Source of the DNA: Butyrivibrio fibrisolvens
GTDB lineage: Bacteria; Bacillota; Clostridia; Lachnospirales; Lachnospiraceae
Assembly: GCF_023206215.1 (NCBI RefSeq)
Contig: NZ_CP065800.1
Span: 2,108,001-2,172,000, forward strand
Length of the DNA stretch: 64,000 nucleotides
Reading direction: 5' to 3'
The position numbers and the translations under genes are program-made. Shown piece by piece: positions 16,407 through 25,252 of this stretch; positions within the stretch are counted from its first letter, which is position 1; each line of letters begins with the position of its first letter. The notes under the pieces are model-generated. The model saw nothing but the letters and a program-made list of their open reading frames with translations. It was not told the DNA's origin and made no database searches.

Positions 16407-17417
16407 ATGATGCAGGAAAAATCCGCCAAGAAATCCCTAATCCTATTCGCCATCATATTTAGCTTGGGCCTTCTCGTAATAGAAGCCATAAAGATCAACT
16501 ACCAGGTAACCAACAAATATGGAAGCTGGAACCACTACTGGGAGCATGTGCGCCTCAATCGCGAGAAGCCAAACCTGGCTGAAGAGTTTGACACAGCCAG
16601 AGACGCATATAAATATACAGTAGAAAACTCCGTCCTATACATGATCAGAGACGGCGACTATGTAGAATCAGTAACCGCCGAAGTTGTATATGACGACATA
16701 CGTTCCGCTGAAATTACTGCTGAACGCATAGGATCATGGTGCAATCTTGACAAAGCCTATGTAACAGTCCAATTGGATACAAGTTTTAACAGCATCCCCG
16801 ATTTAGACAAGTGCAATATGCTCTTAAAGATCCAGGATGAAATAGAGCATAATCTGTCCGAACTGTATTATGGCAGCAGCTATTACCAGATGTTCGAGCA
16901 GTACAAATACCAGCCCCGCGATTCAATAGAATACAAAGATCACTATCTATGGATTGAATACACCCAACGTTGCACCTTTACTGCCGGTACAACTGAGTAT
17001 AGTCCCGACACATATATGTTTAGCGTGATCAAAAACAACAGATATACTATCTATAACTGCAGGGAAAGCCACGGAGAAGTAGTAAAACTCATAAAATATG
17101 ACACAGGAACTATAGAAGCCGACGGCAGCTGGACATCTGATAGCGAAAAGAAGAAATCTAAGGACACCACAACTACAAATTCTTCTGGCAAAAAAGATAC
17201 AGACTCCTCCGGCTCGAAAGATACAAACTCATCTGGCAAAAAAGATACGACAGGCAGCAGCTCTGGCAGCTACGATCCATACGACGTGCACGACTACGAC
17301 TCTGCAGACGACTTCGCTGATGACAAGTATGAAGAATTTTACGATTATGAAGACGAGTACGAGGATGAAGACGAAGCTTATGATGCGGCGGAAGATTACT
17401 GGTATGATGAGTATTAA
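16407..17417 (+). CDS. Membrane-anchored hypothetical protein with acidic low-complexity tail
   Basis: 336 residues. One membrane segment (about 9-27) follows a basic N terminus, so the body is probably outside the cell. A globular region (40-240) contains paired cysteines and DYVESVTAEVVYDDI. Then comes a Ser/Thr/Lys linker with repeated SSGKKDT words, and a strongly acidic Asp/Glu/Tyr tail to the stop. No family recognised. A shortened paralogue lies at 29687-30442 with an almost identical last 190 bases. Start ATG 16407 follows ACGAGG. Confidence 0.7.
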   Translation: MMQEKSAKKSLILFAIIFSLGLLVIEAIKINYQVTNKYGSWNHYWEHVRLNREKPNLAEEFDTARDAYKYTVENSVLYMIRDGDYVESVTAEVVYDDIRSAEITAERIGSWCNLDKAYVTVQLDTSFNSIPDLDKCNMLLKIQDEIEHNLSELYYGSSYYQMFEQYKYQPRDSIEYKDHYLWIEYTQRCTFTAGTTEYSPDTYMFSVIKNNRYTIYNCRESHGEVVKLIKYDTGTIEADGSWTSDSEKKKSKDTTTTNSSGKKDTDSSGSKDTNSSGKKDTTGSSSGSYDPYDVHDYDSADDFADDKYEEFYDYEDEYEDEDEAYDAAEDYWYDEY

Positions 17418-17450
17418 TTTGATATAGTTCGGAACAATATCGAAGCGAAA

Positions 17451-18119
17451 TTGACATTTGATAACGTGGTTCGAGGAGATGATTATATCGAAGTTAAGCC
17501 TGTCTATCACATAGGCTTTCTTGACTTTACACTTTTTGAAGATCATCCTGAGTTTTTTGCAAAATACCATATCAGTAACGAAAAGGATGGTTATCAGTAT
17601 ACTGACAAGTTTCATCTGTATGTGATAGAATTAAATCACACAGAAATGGCTACAGAAGAAGATAAAAAACACAAAATCGATACTTGGGCCAAACTTTTCA
17701 AAGCTACTACATGGGAGGAAATTAAGATGATCACAAGTGCCAACCCATCCATGAATTCAACTGCTGAAGAAATATTTGCCGCTAATTCTGACTTTATGAT
17801 CGCTGAGCAGTGCCGCGTAAGAGAAGATAATATCATTCACGAAAGAAGAATGAAAGAAGCACTGGTTGAAAAAGATAATAAAATCGAAGAACAAGCAAAA
17901 GAACTTGAAGAGAAAGATAAAAAGCTTGAAGAGAAAGATAAAAAGCTTGAAGAGAAAGATAAAAAGCTTGAAGAGAAAGATAAAAAGCTTGAAGAGAAAG
18001 ATAAAAAGCTTGAAGAGAAAGCAAAAGAACTTGAAGAGCAAGCAAAAGAACTTGAAGAGCAAGCCGAATTAATTGCAATATTACAAAAACAACTGGAAGA
18101 AAAAGGCATAAAGGATTAA
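17451..18119 (+). CDS. Rpn/PD-(D/E)XK transposase-like protein, N-terminally truncated, with coiled-coil repeats (copy B)
   Basis: 222 residues from a TTG codon. The text VYHIGFLDFTLFEDHPEFFAKY and WAKLFKATTWEEIKMI is the C-terminal half of Rpn (recombination-promoting nuclease, YhgA-like) proteins, which are common in Lachnospiraceae. The N-terminal nuclease core with its D...ExQ residues is missing, so catalysis is unlikely. After residue 140 a coiled coil is built from EEKDKKL heptads. No good ribosome site lies before the TTG, so this is probably a decaying gene. Confidence 0.6.
   Translation: MTFDNVVRGDDYIEVKPVYHIGFLDFTLFEDHPEFFAKYHISNEKDGYQYTDKFHLYVIELNHTEMATEEDKKHKIDTWAKLFKATTWEEIKMITSANPSMNSTAEEIFAANSDFMIAEQCRVREDNIIHERRMKEALVEKDNKIEEQAKELEEKDKKLEEKDKKLEEKDKKLEEKDKKLEEKDKKLEEKAKELEEQAKELEEQAELIAILQKQLEEKGIKD
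17904..18068 (+). repeat. 21-bp tandem repeat encoding EEKDKKL heptads
   Basis: Five perfect 21-base copies run from 17904 to 18008, followed by about three diverged copies to 18068. Each encodes exactly seven residues, extending a coiled coil without breaking the frame. Copy number is likely to vary by slippage. Confidence 0.9.
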
Positions 18120-18125
18120 CTGATC

Positions 18126-18152
18126 AGGCAGGGAAATATCCCTGCCTATTAT
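18126..18152 (+). terminator. Terminator after Rpn copy B
   Basis: A perfect 9-bp stem (18126-18134 with 18139-18147) and a short T-rich tail. A copy of the second arm (ATATCCCTGCCTATT) recurs after the ATPase gene at about 19914. Confidence 0.6.
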
Positions 18153-18182
18153 TTCGAACGAAACCAGCAACAAAACTGTAAA

Positions 18183-18284
18183 AATGCAGATAGTAATCTT
18201 ACATCCAGAATAGATGCCAAAGTCAAGGAAGCCATTGCTAAGAGCCTGTGGAGGAAAGAGTATATGACTTACAAAGAGATATAG
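18183..18284 (+). pseudogene. C-terminal relic of another Rpn-like gene
   Basis: 34 codons ending EAIAKSLWRKEYMTYKEI before TAG 18282-18284. The W(R/K)xEYMT motif is a usual C-terminal feature of Rpn-type proteins. No start codon; a terminator hairpin follows at 18296-18328. Confidence 0.45.
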
Positions 18285-18295
18285 AGTAGATATTG

Positions 18296-18335
18296 GCTAC
18301 AGCCTGATGATGATCAGCGGGCTGTAGCTTTTATT
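18296..18335 (+). terminator. Terminator after the relic
   Basis: Nine-bp stem 18296-18304 with 18320-18328, then a T-rich run. Confidence 0.75.
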
Positions 18336-18441
18336 TTGGGAAAAGAAATATGGAATTGATATAATAATACAATCGGTATAGTTCTGAAAAAGTTAGGTAT
18401 AAGTGGGCATAGAATAGCACTGTATAAATGAAACAAAAAAG

Positions 18442-18473
18442 GGCATCGACTAAGAAATTAGCTGATGCCTTTT
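18442..18473 (+). terminator. Hairpin with short T run
   Basis: 18442-18447 pairs with 18464-18469, extended inside by CTAA/TTAG, followed by four T. Nothing else was seen in 18336-18508. Confidence 0.55.
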
Positions 18474-18508
18474 ACCATGAAAAAAGTATGTAAGGTCAGT
18501 CTGTATGT

Positions 18509-18597
18509 TCCCTCATAAAAATGTAAGACAATACTAAAAGATCCCTCATAAAAATGTAAAATACCTTGAAAGATCCCTCATAAAAATGTAAAATACT
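18509..18597 (+). repeat. Three direct repeats of a CCCTCATAAAAATGTA unit
   Basis: Identical 17-base words start at 18509, 18542 and 18574, spaced 33 and 32 bases (about three helical turns), with the last one 29 bases before the ATPase ATG. They contain or flank the likely promoter and leader, so a regulator-binding or RNA-level role is plausible. Confidence 0.85.
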
Positions 18598-18618
18598 ATA
18601 TTAAGAAGGAGTATCTTT

Positions 18619-19914
18619 ATGGAGAGAATAGCTTACAACAAATTAGTAGAATGGAAAAACAAATCCAATAGAAAGCCTTTAATTCTTAATGGAGCAAGGC
18701 AGGTTGGTAAAACATGGCTTTTGAAAAATTTTGGGCAAAGAGAATATAAGAACGTAGCATATATAAATTGTGACAGAACAGATGAGATGAAGACTATATT
18801 TTCCGATTTTGATACAGAACGTCTGATCAGAGTTTTTTCTGCACTTTCAAATACAACAATTGAGCCTGGTAATACAATTATAATTCTTGATGAAATACAG
18901 GTAACTCCACTGGGGCTCACTGCTCTAAAATACTTTTGTGAGGAAGCACCGGAATATCATATTGTTGTTGCCGGTAGTCTTCTGGGAATAGGACTTCATG
19001 AAGGAACGGGATTTCCTGTTGGAAAAGTTGACGAGATCACACTTCACCCAATGTCATTCGAAGAATTTCTTATGGCAATGGGCAAAGATATCTTATTGTC
19101 TCAGATAAAAGAACATCGTTGGGATGAATTAACATCATATTCAAGTACATTTATTGAACTTTTGAGACAGTATTATTATGTTGGCGGTATGCCAGAAGTA
19201 GTTAACTCTTATATAGAGAATCAGAATCTTCAGGAAGTACGATCTATACAGAACCAGATTCTAGCAGATTATAAAAGGGATTTTTCCAAACATGTACCAA
19301 TGGATATTATACCAAAGGTAAATATGGTATGGGATTCAATTCCAGCTCAGCTTGCTAAGGAGAATAAAAAATATATCTTTGGTTCGGTAAAAAAAGGTGC
19401 ACGGGCAAAAGAGTTCGAAAACGCTATACAATGGCTTATCGAAGCAGGGCTTGTTCATAAAGTACCGCGCGTTTCAAAAGTATGTCGTCCAATAAAATTT
19501 TACGAAGATTATAATGCATTTAAATTATTCTGTGTTGATCTGGGGCTTCTTGGAGCGATGTCTGATGTTTCTGCAAAAGATATTTTAGTGAAAGACACAG
19601 TTTTTAAAGAGTATAAAGGCGCCTTTACAGAACAATATGTTTTGCAGCAAATCATAGCGCAAGATATCAAAGCATATTACTACTCAAAAGAGAATTCTAC
19701 GCTAGAACTTGATTTTATAATTCAAAAAGAAGACGTTCATCCTATAGAAGTTAAGGCGGAAGAAAATCTAAGATCCAAAAGTCTTAGTACTATTTATAAC
19801 GAAAATAAAGATTTGAAACCCTGGCGATTCTCAATGGCGGGTTTCAGACAACAAGATTGGATGGTCAATGTACCACTATATCTTATCTATGAATGGATCA
19901 AAGCAAGTGAGTAA
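18619..19914 (+). CDS. ATP-binding protein, AAA_14/DUF4143 family
   Basis: 431 residues. Walker A GARQVGKT at 25-32, Walker B IILDEIQ near 93-98 and the C-terminal DUF4143 block KFYEDYNAFKLFCVDLGLLGAM and STLELDFIIQKEDVHPIEVKA, which resembles a PD-(D/E)XK-like D...EVK arrangement. The family is widespread in anaerobes, is often carried in multiple copies, and lacks an established role; it is related to ATPases seen near toxin and mobile genes. Start ATG 18619 follows AAGGAG. Flanked by Rpn relics. Confidence 0.88.
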   Translation: MERIAYNKLVEWKNKSNRKPLILNGARQVGKTWLLKNFGQREYKNVAYINCDRTDEMKTIFSDFDTERLIRVFSALSNTTIEPGNTIIILDEIQVTPLGLTALKYFCEEAPEYHIVVAGSLLGIGLHEGTGFPVGKVDEITLHPMSFEEFLMAMGKDILLSQIKEHRWDELTSYSSTFIELLRQYYYVGGMPEVVNSYIENQNLQEVRSIQNQILADYKRDFSKHVPMDIIPKVNMVWDSIPAQLAKENKKYIFGSVKKGARAKEFENAIQWLIEAGLVHKVPRVSKVCRPIKFYEDYNAFKLFCVDLGLLGAMSDVSAKDILVKDTVFKEYKGAFTEQYVLQQIIAQDIKAYYYSKENSTLELDFIIQKEDVHPIEVKAEENLRSKSLSTIYNENKDLKPWRFSMAGFRQQDWMVNVPLYLIYEWIKASE

Positions 19915-20037
19915 TATCCCTGCCTATTTTATTGCTCTGAGAGTTACGTTAATAAGACCAGCAAAACTTCCGATAATATCGATAAGAAGCGATATTGCCA
20001 GATATAACAAGGTAACAGACATAGCAGGAGAATACCA

Positions 20038-20874
20038 ATGCTTAAAAAGTATATCGATTTTATGAAAAGATCACCGCTGATAACTGCTGCGCTCTGTATA
20101 GTATACGTGGTTGTGTGTTTTAAAACGGTACATACAGATACAAATTTTCAGTTCTTTATAGTGAGAACCATGCTTTGCGGGGCAGTGTGCTTCTTCCTGT
20201 ACCAGATATCCGGAGATAAGACACTGACATCCTGTTATGTCTCCACGGGCTATGTCATTAAGAATTCCATAGGATTTCTTGCGATGTCCCTTATCATGGG
20301 CTTGGTACTACTAATCTCAAATATAGAAGAGCACGTCCCGCTTAAGGATAATCCGGTATTGGGATTTATAGTCATATTTCTTATGTTTATGTCCGTGGGC
20401 CTTTTTGAGGAACTGGCTTTCAGGGCAGTCATCAATGATGCCATAATCTATAAGTTCAGGGAAAAGAAATATGTCTTTGTCCTTAGTGCACTAGTATCTT
20501 CGATAGTGTTCGGGGCAGTACATATAGTAGGAGAATTTGATGTAACGTCCCCTATTGCATGGGGGCAGGCTGTAGCCAAAACGTTGGAATCAGGCGTTTT
20601 CGGACTGGCCCTTCTTATACTGTATTGGAAGACCAGAAATGTATGGGCCATAGGTGTGACACATGGATTATTCGACTTTCTGGCAGGCTTTACAGATGGC
20701 CTTTTTGTTTCGGTGGGAAAATCAGGTTCATCGTATATCAATACCGGTGAAGATGGAGTACGGATCCTTATCACATACTTTGCAATAGCTGCAATAAATG
20801 CGGTCTTGACGTTTATTGTATGGAAGAAGGTTGGGAAGACTATCGATTTTGAGAAGATAAGAAGAGAGTGGTAG
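20038..20874 (+). CDS. CPBP-family intramembrane metalloprotease
   Basis: 278 residues with about eight membrane segments. The CPBP (Abi) motifs are present in order: EELAFR with Glu124, Glu125 and Arg129, then a His in GAVHIVGEF and a second His in THGLFDF. These enzymes cleave proteins in the membrane; bacterial copies act in bacteriocin self-protection or stress signalling. Substrate unknown. Start ATG 20038 follows CAGGAGA. The preceding 120 bases hold no intact gene. Confidence 0.87.
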   Translation: MLKKYIDFMKRSPLITAALCIVYVVVCFKTVHTDTNFQFFIVRTMLCGAVCFFLYQISGDKTLTSCYVSTGYVIKNSIGFLAMSLIMGLVLLISNIEEHVPLKDNPVLGFIVIFLMFMSVGLFEELAFRAVINDAIIYKFREKKYVFVLSALVSSIVFGAVHIVGEFDVTSPIAWGQAVAKTLESGVFGLALLILYWKTRNVWAIGVTHGLFDFLAGFTDGLFVSVGKSGSSYINTGEDGVRILITYFAIAAINAVLTFIVWKKVGKTIDFEKIRREW

Positions 20875-20885
20875 GCACTCGATAA

Positions 20886-21065
20886 CGATCATCCTGAGTT
20901 TTTTTGCGAAATACCATATCAGCAATGAAAAGGATGGCTATCAGTATACTGACGAGTTTCATCTATATGTGATAGAATTAAATCGCACAGAAATGCTACA
21001 GAAGAAGATAAAAAACACAAAATCGATACTTGGGCCAAACTTTTCAAAGCTACTACATGGGAGGA
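20886..21065 (+). pseudogene. Rpn-family gene fragment (copy C)
   Basis: About 180 bases closely match 17540-17730 of copy B, but carry an extra T in the run near 20902 and lack a G near 20993, so the frame is broken twice. The homology ends abruptly at 21065, 40 bases before the next gene. Confidence 0.75.
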
Positions 21066-21104
21066 ATCGCGATCATCACATTGATTGCATGTTTTTTATA
21101 GAAT

Positions 21105-22067
21105 ATGTATAGAGTCAAGAGAATAATACCATACGCTTGTACAGTTCTGTTAGTAGCGCTGATGACACTATTTGCAGAAACTTTAAATGAGAAGGAGATT
21201 ATATTTCCTGAGATAACAGCATTAGCAGTTGGATATATGGTGGCAAAAAATAGAAGCTGGAAGGTTAATGGAAAGCGTATGCTTTCACTGATAACAGGCT
21301 GTGCGATAATAGGAGTGTGCATTGTAAGATTTGTTCCGTTTGATACGTATATCGAAGTGATTTTGGCATTCACAATCGCTCAGGTAATCTTTATGTTTTC
21401 AGGAACCACGTTTGCACCATTTGTCTCAGCAATAGTGCTCCCGGTGATGATGCATACTACAAGTATAGTGTATCCTATAGCTGCATTTGTACTGACATTA
21501 CTTGTAATATTGTTTCATAAACTTTTTCTATTTCAAGGAATCCGAGCAGATGAGGAATATGTTCCTGTGATGCTGAATTCCAGGGACGATATGGTAGATA
21601 CTTCCATTAGAATCCTTTGTGTGACAGTAATAGCCGGTGTTGCATTCAGAACGGGTTATAGATTTGTTGTGGCACCTCCATTACTTGTGGCATTTACTGA
21701 GTTTTCCAGGCCAAGGAACAAAACAAGAAATATGCCAGTCAAAACGGTGGCAGTGATAACTGTGTGTGCCATAATTGGTGTGATTTCAAGATATTTCTTT
21801 GCTATTTGGATAGGGCTTCCTATTACGATTTCAGCAATTGTTGCTACAAGTGGTATGCTTATCGTTATTCATTTTACTAAGATGTATATGCCACCGGTTG
21901 GCGCTATTACCATGCTGAGCATGATAATATCTGAAAGCGTACTAATCACATATCCGATTCAGATTTTTGTAGGAAGTAGCTTGATTCTTTTTCTGTCCCG
22001 GATGATTTTCATGAGACGGCAGGATAACAAGCTTTATGAAAAAGAACATGAACTTCATGCAGAATGA
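21105..22067 (+). CDS. HPP-like multi-pass membrane protein
   Basis: 320 residues with about nine membrane segments. The late motif MYMPPVGAITMLSMI resembles the HPP signature of HPP-family membrane proteins, and IFPEITALAVGYMVAKNRSW is a conserved-looking N-terminal loop; assignment is tentative. No convincing ribosome site precedes ATG 21105, and an Rpn fragment ends 40 bases upstream, so the original promoter region may have been replaced. Its end overlaps the convergent LysR gene by 13 bases. Confidence 0.65.
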   Translation: MYRVKRIIPYACTVLLVALMTLFAETLNEKEIIFPEITALAVGYMVAKNRSWKVNGKRMLSLITGCAIIGVCIVRFVPFDTYIEVILAFTIAQVIFMFSGTTFAPFVSAIVLPVMMHTTSIVYPIAAFVLTLLVILFHKLFLFQGIRADEEYVPVMLNSRDDMVDTSIRILCVTVIAGVAFRTGYRFVVAPPLLVAFTEFSRPRNKTRNMPVKTVAVITVCAIIGVISRYFFAIWIGLPITISAIVATSGMLIVIHFTKMYMPPVGAITMLSMIISESVLITYPIQIFVGSSLILFLSRMIFMRRQDNKLYEKEHELHAE

Positions 22068-22948
22068 GTTATAGGTTGTATTTCCTCACATATTGCACGG
22101 ATCTCTTCACTGAAAACAGTATCTTTGGGCCAGATGAAGGTAAAATCATGTTTTACCCTAAAGTCGTCAAGGGGGATTGTTTTCAGATATCCGGACTGCA
22201 GTCCTGATGCAACCGCTGCTTTATATAAAAAGGTGATGCCACAATCTTTTTCAATAAGGCTTATTATGGCATGCATGTTCTCCACCTGGGTAAAATTCCT
22301 AAAATCACTTGTGGAGTAATTGTTCAGGGCAAGAGCTCTTTCCAATATATTGCGCGTTCCTGAACCGGGTTCTCTTATAAGAATTCGCTCGGGAAAGAGA
22401 TCTTTTATCACGCGTGGCTTCTGATTGAAAGAGTGCTTTGCCGAACAGACAGGAACGAACTCTTCTTTGCTAAAAAGCAGCGTTTCATAATCATTTTCAG
22501 GGAAATATCCTTCTACAAGTGCAAAATCTATAACACCGTCGGAGAGTTTTTTTAGAAGCTCCGATGTGTTGCCAAATGTAATCTTAAGATTAGTATCCGG
22601 GTGATTTTTTATGTAATCACTGATCGGATCAGCAATTATGTATTCTCCTATGGTCATGGTGACACCAAAAGAGATGTCTTTTAAGCCATGGTTATTCTTT
22701 GAAAGTATTTCTTTGAGACTTTCATCATCATTTTTTATCTGATTCATTTTTTTATACAGGAGTTTTCCGTTATCAGTTAGAAAAAGTTTTTTTCCATCCT
22801 GAGTAAACAGCTTTGTCCCGTATTCATTTTCAAGATGATGTATGTGCTGAGAAACAGCGGGCTGAGTAATATTCAGCTCCTTAGCCGCCTTGGTGAAATT
22901 GAGGTGCCTGCAAACACATAGAAAGGTATCTATCCTGAAATCCAGCAT
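22055..22948 (-). CDS. LysR-family transcriptional regulator
   Basis: 297 residues. The N-terminal helix-turn-helix is clear (FLCVCRHLNFTKAAKELN, ITQPAVSQHIHHLE), followed by the substrate-binding domain. Start ATG 22948 follows GGGAGGA. It is divergent from the YeiH gene, the usual place for its activator; relatives such as YeiE/CysL-type regulators control YeiH or sulfur genes. A T-N11-A type box lies between them. Confidence 0.9.
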   Translation of the reverse strand: MLDFRIDTFLCVCRHLNFTKAAKELNITQPAVSQHIHHLENEYGTKLFTQDGKKLFLTDNGKLLYKKMNQIKNDDESLKEILSKNNHGLKDISFGVTMTIGEYIIADPISDYIKNHPDTNLKITFGNTSELLKKLSDGVIDFALVEGYFPENDYETLLFSKEEFVPVCSAKHSFNQKPRVIKDLFPERILIREPGSGTRNILERALALNNYSTSDFRNFTQVENMHAIISLIEKDCGITFLYKAAVASGLQSGYLKTIPLDDFRVKHDFTFIWPKDTVFSEEIRAICEEIQPITHSA

Positions 22949-22966
22949 AATCAGTCCTCCCTAACG

Positions 22967-22981
22967 ATAAGAAATGTTTAT
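22967..22981. promoter_or_regulatory. Candidate LysR-type operator
   Basis: ATAA-N7-TTAT palindrome in the divergent promoter region between the LysR and YeiH genes, matching the T-N11-A form of LysR boxes. An AT-rich -10-like stretch follows. Confidence 0.5.
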
Positions 22982-23075
22982 GGATATATAATAATATATA
23001 ATTTTATCTTTTTCAAAAGACAGAATAGAATAAGACATGCGAAAGAACAGATTAAAAAGAGAGAGAGGTCTTGAG

Positions 23076-24113
23076 ATGGATTTTTTGAAAAAGAATTACA
23101 TGGGAGTAATAGTATGCTTCACTATTGCAGTTCCTTCATGGCTCCTGGGAAAGCGCTTCCCTGTCGTTGGCGGAGCGGTGATTGCAATCATTCTGGGCAT
23201 GATAATAGCCCTGTTCTGGAATGACAAGGGGAAGGCGGCTGATGGAATAAAGTTTACATCAAAGATAATTCTGCAGGAGGCTGTTGTCCTCCTTGGATTT
23301 GGTATGAATCTTTCGGTCGTTCTTCAGACCGGGAAACAGTCACTTCCTATAATTATCTGCACGATTTCAACATCGCTTATCCTATCATGGATTCTTCATA
23401 AGGTTATGAATATCAAAGGAAACACAGCTACTCTTATCGGAGTTGGCTCATCAATATGCGGCGGCTCAGCAATTGCAGCTACGGCTCCTGTCATTGATGC
23501 GGATGATGATGAAGTGGCACAGGCAATTTCTGTGATATTTTTCTTTAACGTGCTGGCAGCACTTCTTTTTCCTTCGCTGGGAAAGCTTATAGGTTTTGAT
23601 ATCACAACAGGAGAGGCTTTCGGTATTTTTGCGGGAACTGCAGTTAATGATACTTCTTCCGTCACCGCAGCTGCGTCAACATGGGACAGCATGTGGAACC
23701 TGGGTAGTCAGACTTTGGACAAGGCAGTTACAGTGAAGCTTACAAGGACATTAGCAATCATTCCGATTACACTGGTTCTTGCTTATATGAGAGCAAAGGA
23801 AGCAAAAAAGGATGGAAGCACCACCAACGGTTTTAGCTTCAGGAGAGCATTCCCGATGTTCATAGTGTTCTTTGTTCTTGCTTCAATCATCACAACACTT
23901 TGCTTGGAAATGGGAGTACCTTCGGATATTTTTATACCTCTTAAAGAACTTAGTAAGTTCTTTATCATAATGGCCATGGCTGCTATAGGCCTGAACAGCA
24001 ATATAATCAGGCTCATTAAATCCGGCGGAAAACCGATACTGCTTGGTGGTTGCTGTTGGATAGGAATAACAGTTGTAAGCCTTGTGATGCAACATGTAAT
24101 GGGGATATGGTAA
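23076..24113 (+). CDS. YeiH-family putative sulfate/anion exporter
   Basis: 345 residues with about ten membrane segments, the normal length of UPF0324/YeiH proteins. Conserved blocks seen: [35 protein letters not shown] and [10 protein letters not shown] near the end. The family is proposed to export sulfate or related anions; direct evidence is thin. ATG 23037 is in frame but the AGAGAGAGGT at 23057-23066 supports ATG 23076. Probably controlled by the divergent LysR gene. Confidence 0.85.
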   Translation: MDFLKKNYMGVIVCFTIAVPSWLLGKRFPVVGGAVIAIILGMIIALFWNDKGKAADGIKFTSKIILQEAVVLLGFGMNLSVVLQTGKQSLPIIICTISTSLILSWILHKVMNIKGNTATLIGVGSSICGGSAIAATAPVIDADDDEVAQAISVIFFFNVLAALLFPSLGKLIGFDITTGEAFGIFAGTAVNDTSSVTAAASTWDSMWNLGSQTLDKAVTVKLTRTLAIIPITLVLAYMRAKEAKKDGSTTNGFSFRRAFPMFIVFFVLASIITTLCLEMGVPSDIFIPLKELSKFFIIMAMAAIGLNSNIIRLIKSGGKPILLGGCCWIGITVVSLVMQHVMGIW

Positions 24114-24172
24114 ACGATTTAAAATAGATGTTGACAAATATAGACAGATCTCATTCAAAAATAGGAATCGAT

Positions 24173-24274
24173 TATATCCTTAGAAACCGCCGTATATGAA
24201 GCGATAGACGGTAAGGACAATGAGGCAGTTTTAGCAGAAGCATGGTGTGAAATCAAAGTACAGATCAAATGATT
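24173..24274 (+). pseudogene. Short C-terminal gene relic
   Basis: A frame without start codon encodes about 32 residues, LETAVYEAIDGKDNEAVLAE-like, ending before TGA near 24272. It looks like the last part of a lost gene; family unknown. Confidence 0.3.
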
Positions 24275-24355
24275 ATAGAATAAAAGTGAAGTAGGTTATA
24301 TCGGAATATTATCTTACAATAATACTTGGATGGACCTGATTTTTAGAAAGAAATA

Positions 24356-24540
24356 ACAGAGTTGCCACCAGCCGTATACAGTAGCCCTGAGCTTTCTACC
24401 GTACGCAGCAGGTAAACAGCAACTCATCCTACAAATGCCCAAAACAAGGCAATTAGGGCATTGAAAAAGTTCTCAAAGAGATAATCATCTGCTATTGCAG
24501 ATTTCAAAAGACTCGGTACAGTGTACCGGGTCTTTTTTGT
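24356..24540 (+). ncRNA. Candidate structured RNA ending in a terminator
   Basis: Four helices follow one another: 24359-24365 with 24419-24425 enclosing a 53-base domain; 24434-24440 with 24456-24462; ATCTGC/GCAGAT around 24486-24501; and a terminator stem around 24511-24535 followed by a T6 run. No ORF occupies this stretch. I do not recognise the family. It could be an independent small RNA or a leader of the decayed manA gene 65 bases downstream. Confidence 0.45.
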
Positions 24541-24604
24541 GTGATTTGTTTTTACAACGCACCTGTGATAGAATAACTATCTACGTGAAAGGAAAGGGCA
24601 GTTA

Positions 24605-25103
24605 ATGGGTATTTATAAGCTAAAGTCGCCTGTAAGGATTACCTTTGGGGTGGCCACAAGCTGGTGGATGATTTTGGAATAGAATACGATGGCGATGTAT
24701 TAGCTGAGGCTTGGCTTTTATCGTGCCATAAGGATGGGAAATCTGTAGTGGCTGACGGAGAGTATAAGGGCAGGACGCTTAAAGAGCATATAGATATTCT
24801 TGGAAAATAGTGTCTTGGCAGTGATTGCAGGGATAAAGAAGACTTCCCTATTCTGACAAAGCTCATAGATGCAAGGAAGCCTCTTTCAATCCAGGTACAT
24901 CCCGATGAAGTATATGCCAAGGCCAACGAAGGCCAGCACGGTAAGACAGAGATGTGGTATGTGCAGATGTTATATGTCAGGGAGAATGCATCAGAGCTAA
25001 AAAAGGAGAGTCGCTGTTTGTGACTGCGGGAAGCGGAGAATTTACAATAGACGGAGATGCCGAGGTCCTTATCACCTGGGTTCCGTGAATAAAGCAAAGA
25101 TTG
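24605..25103 (+). pseudogene. manA: Decayed mannose-6-phosphate isomerase gene
   Basis: Recognisable class I isomerase blocks occur in changing frames: MGIYKLKSPVRITFGG at the ATG, GHKLVDDFGIEYDG, AEAWLLSCHKDGKS, an in-frame TAG at 24808, then LTKLIDARKPLSIQVHPDE with the metal-binding QVHPDE, and GKTEMWYV. The C-terminal barrel is almost gone. Several frameshifts and internal deletions show it is dead. A terminator follows. Confidence 0.75.
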
Positions 25104-25104
25104 T

Positions 25105-25137
25105 ACAGGTAGCTGGTAAGGCTGCCTGTTTTTTTGT
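25105..25137 (+). terminator. Terminator after the manA relic
   Basis: Nine-bp stem (25105-25113 with 25121-25129, one G-T pair) followed by seven T. Confidence 0.8.
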
Positions 25138-25203
25138 GTTTTTATGCATTTTTATTTAATTTTATTAAAAAAATATAAAACGTAAAACAATGCATTATTT
25201 AGC

Positions 25204-25211
25204 TGTATAAT
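25204..25211 (+). promoter_or_regulatory. Likely extended -10 promoter element of the chemotaxis receptor gene
   Basis: TGTATAAT (TATAAT at 25206-25211), 42 bases before the ATG, in an AT-rich stretch; no clear -35 box. Confidence 0.5.
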
Positions 25212-25252
25212 GTATATAAGTGGACATTTATTATATTGAAAGGAGTATCGCT

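Noticed and set aside
17904..18068. Possible CRISPR-like array
   Set aside because: Units are contiguous without spacers and preserve a coding heptad; it is a protein repeat. The arrays at 11441 and 18509 also lack variable spacers of constant length.
17757..18109. Several minus-strand ORFs rich in Leu/Phe/Ser over the 21-bp repeats
   Set aside because: They are shadows of the repetitive coiled-coil codons on the plus strand; the repetitive translations lack any starts with ribosome sites.
19915..20037. Possible membrane-protein remnant on the minus strand
   Set aside because: About 38 hydrophobic codons are open, but no start, no motif and no neighbouring remainder was found.
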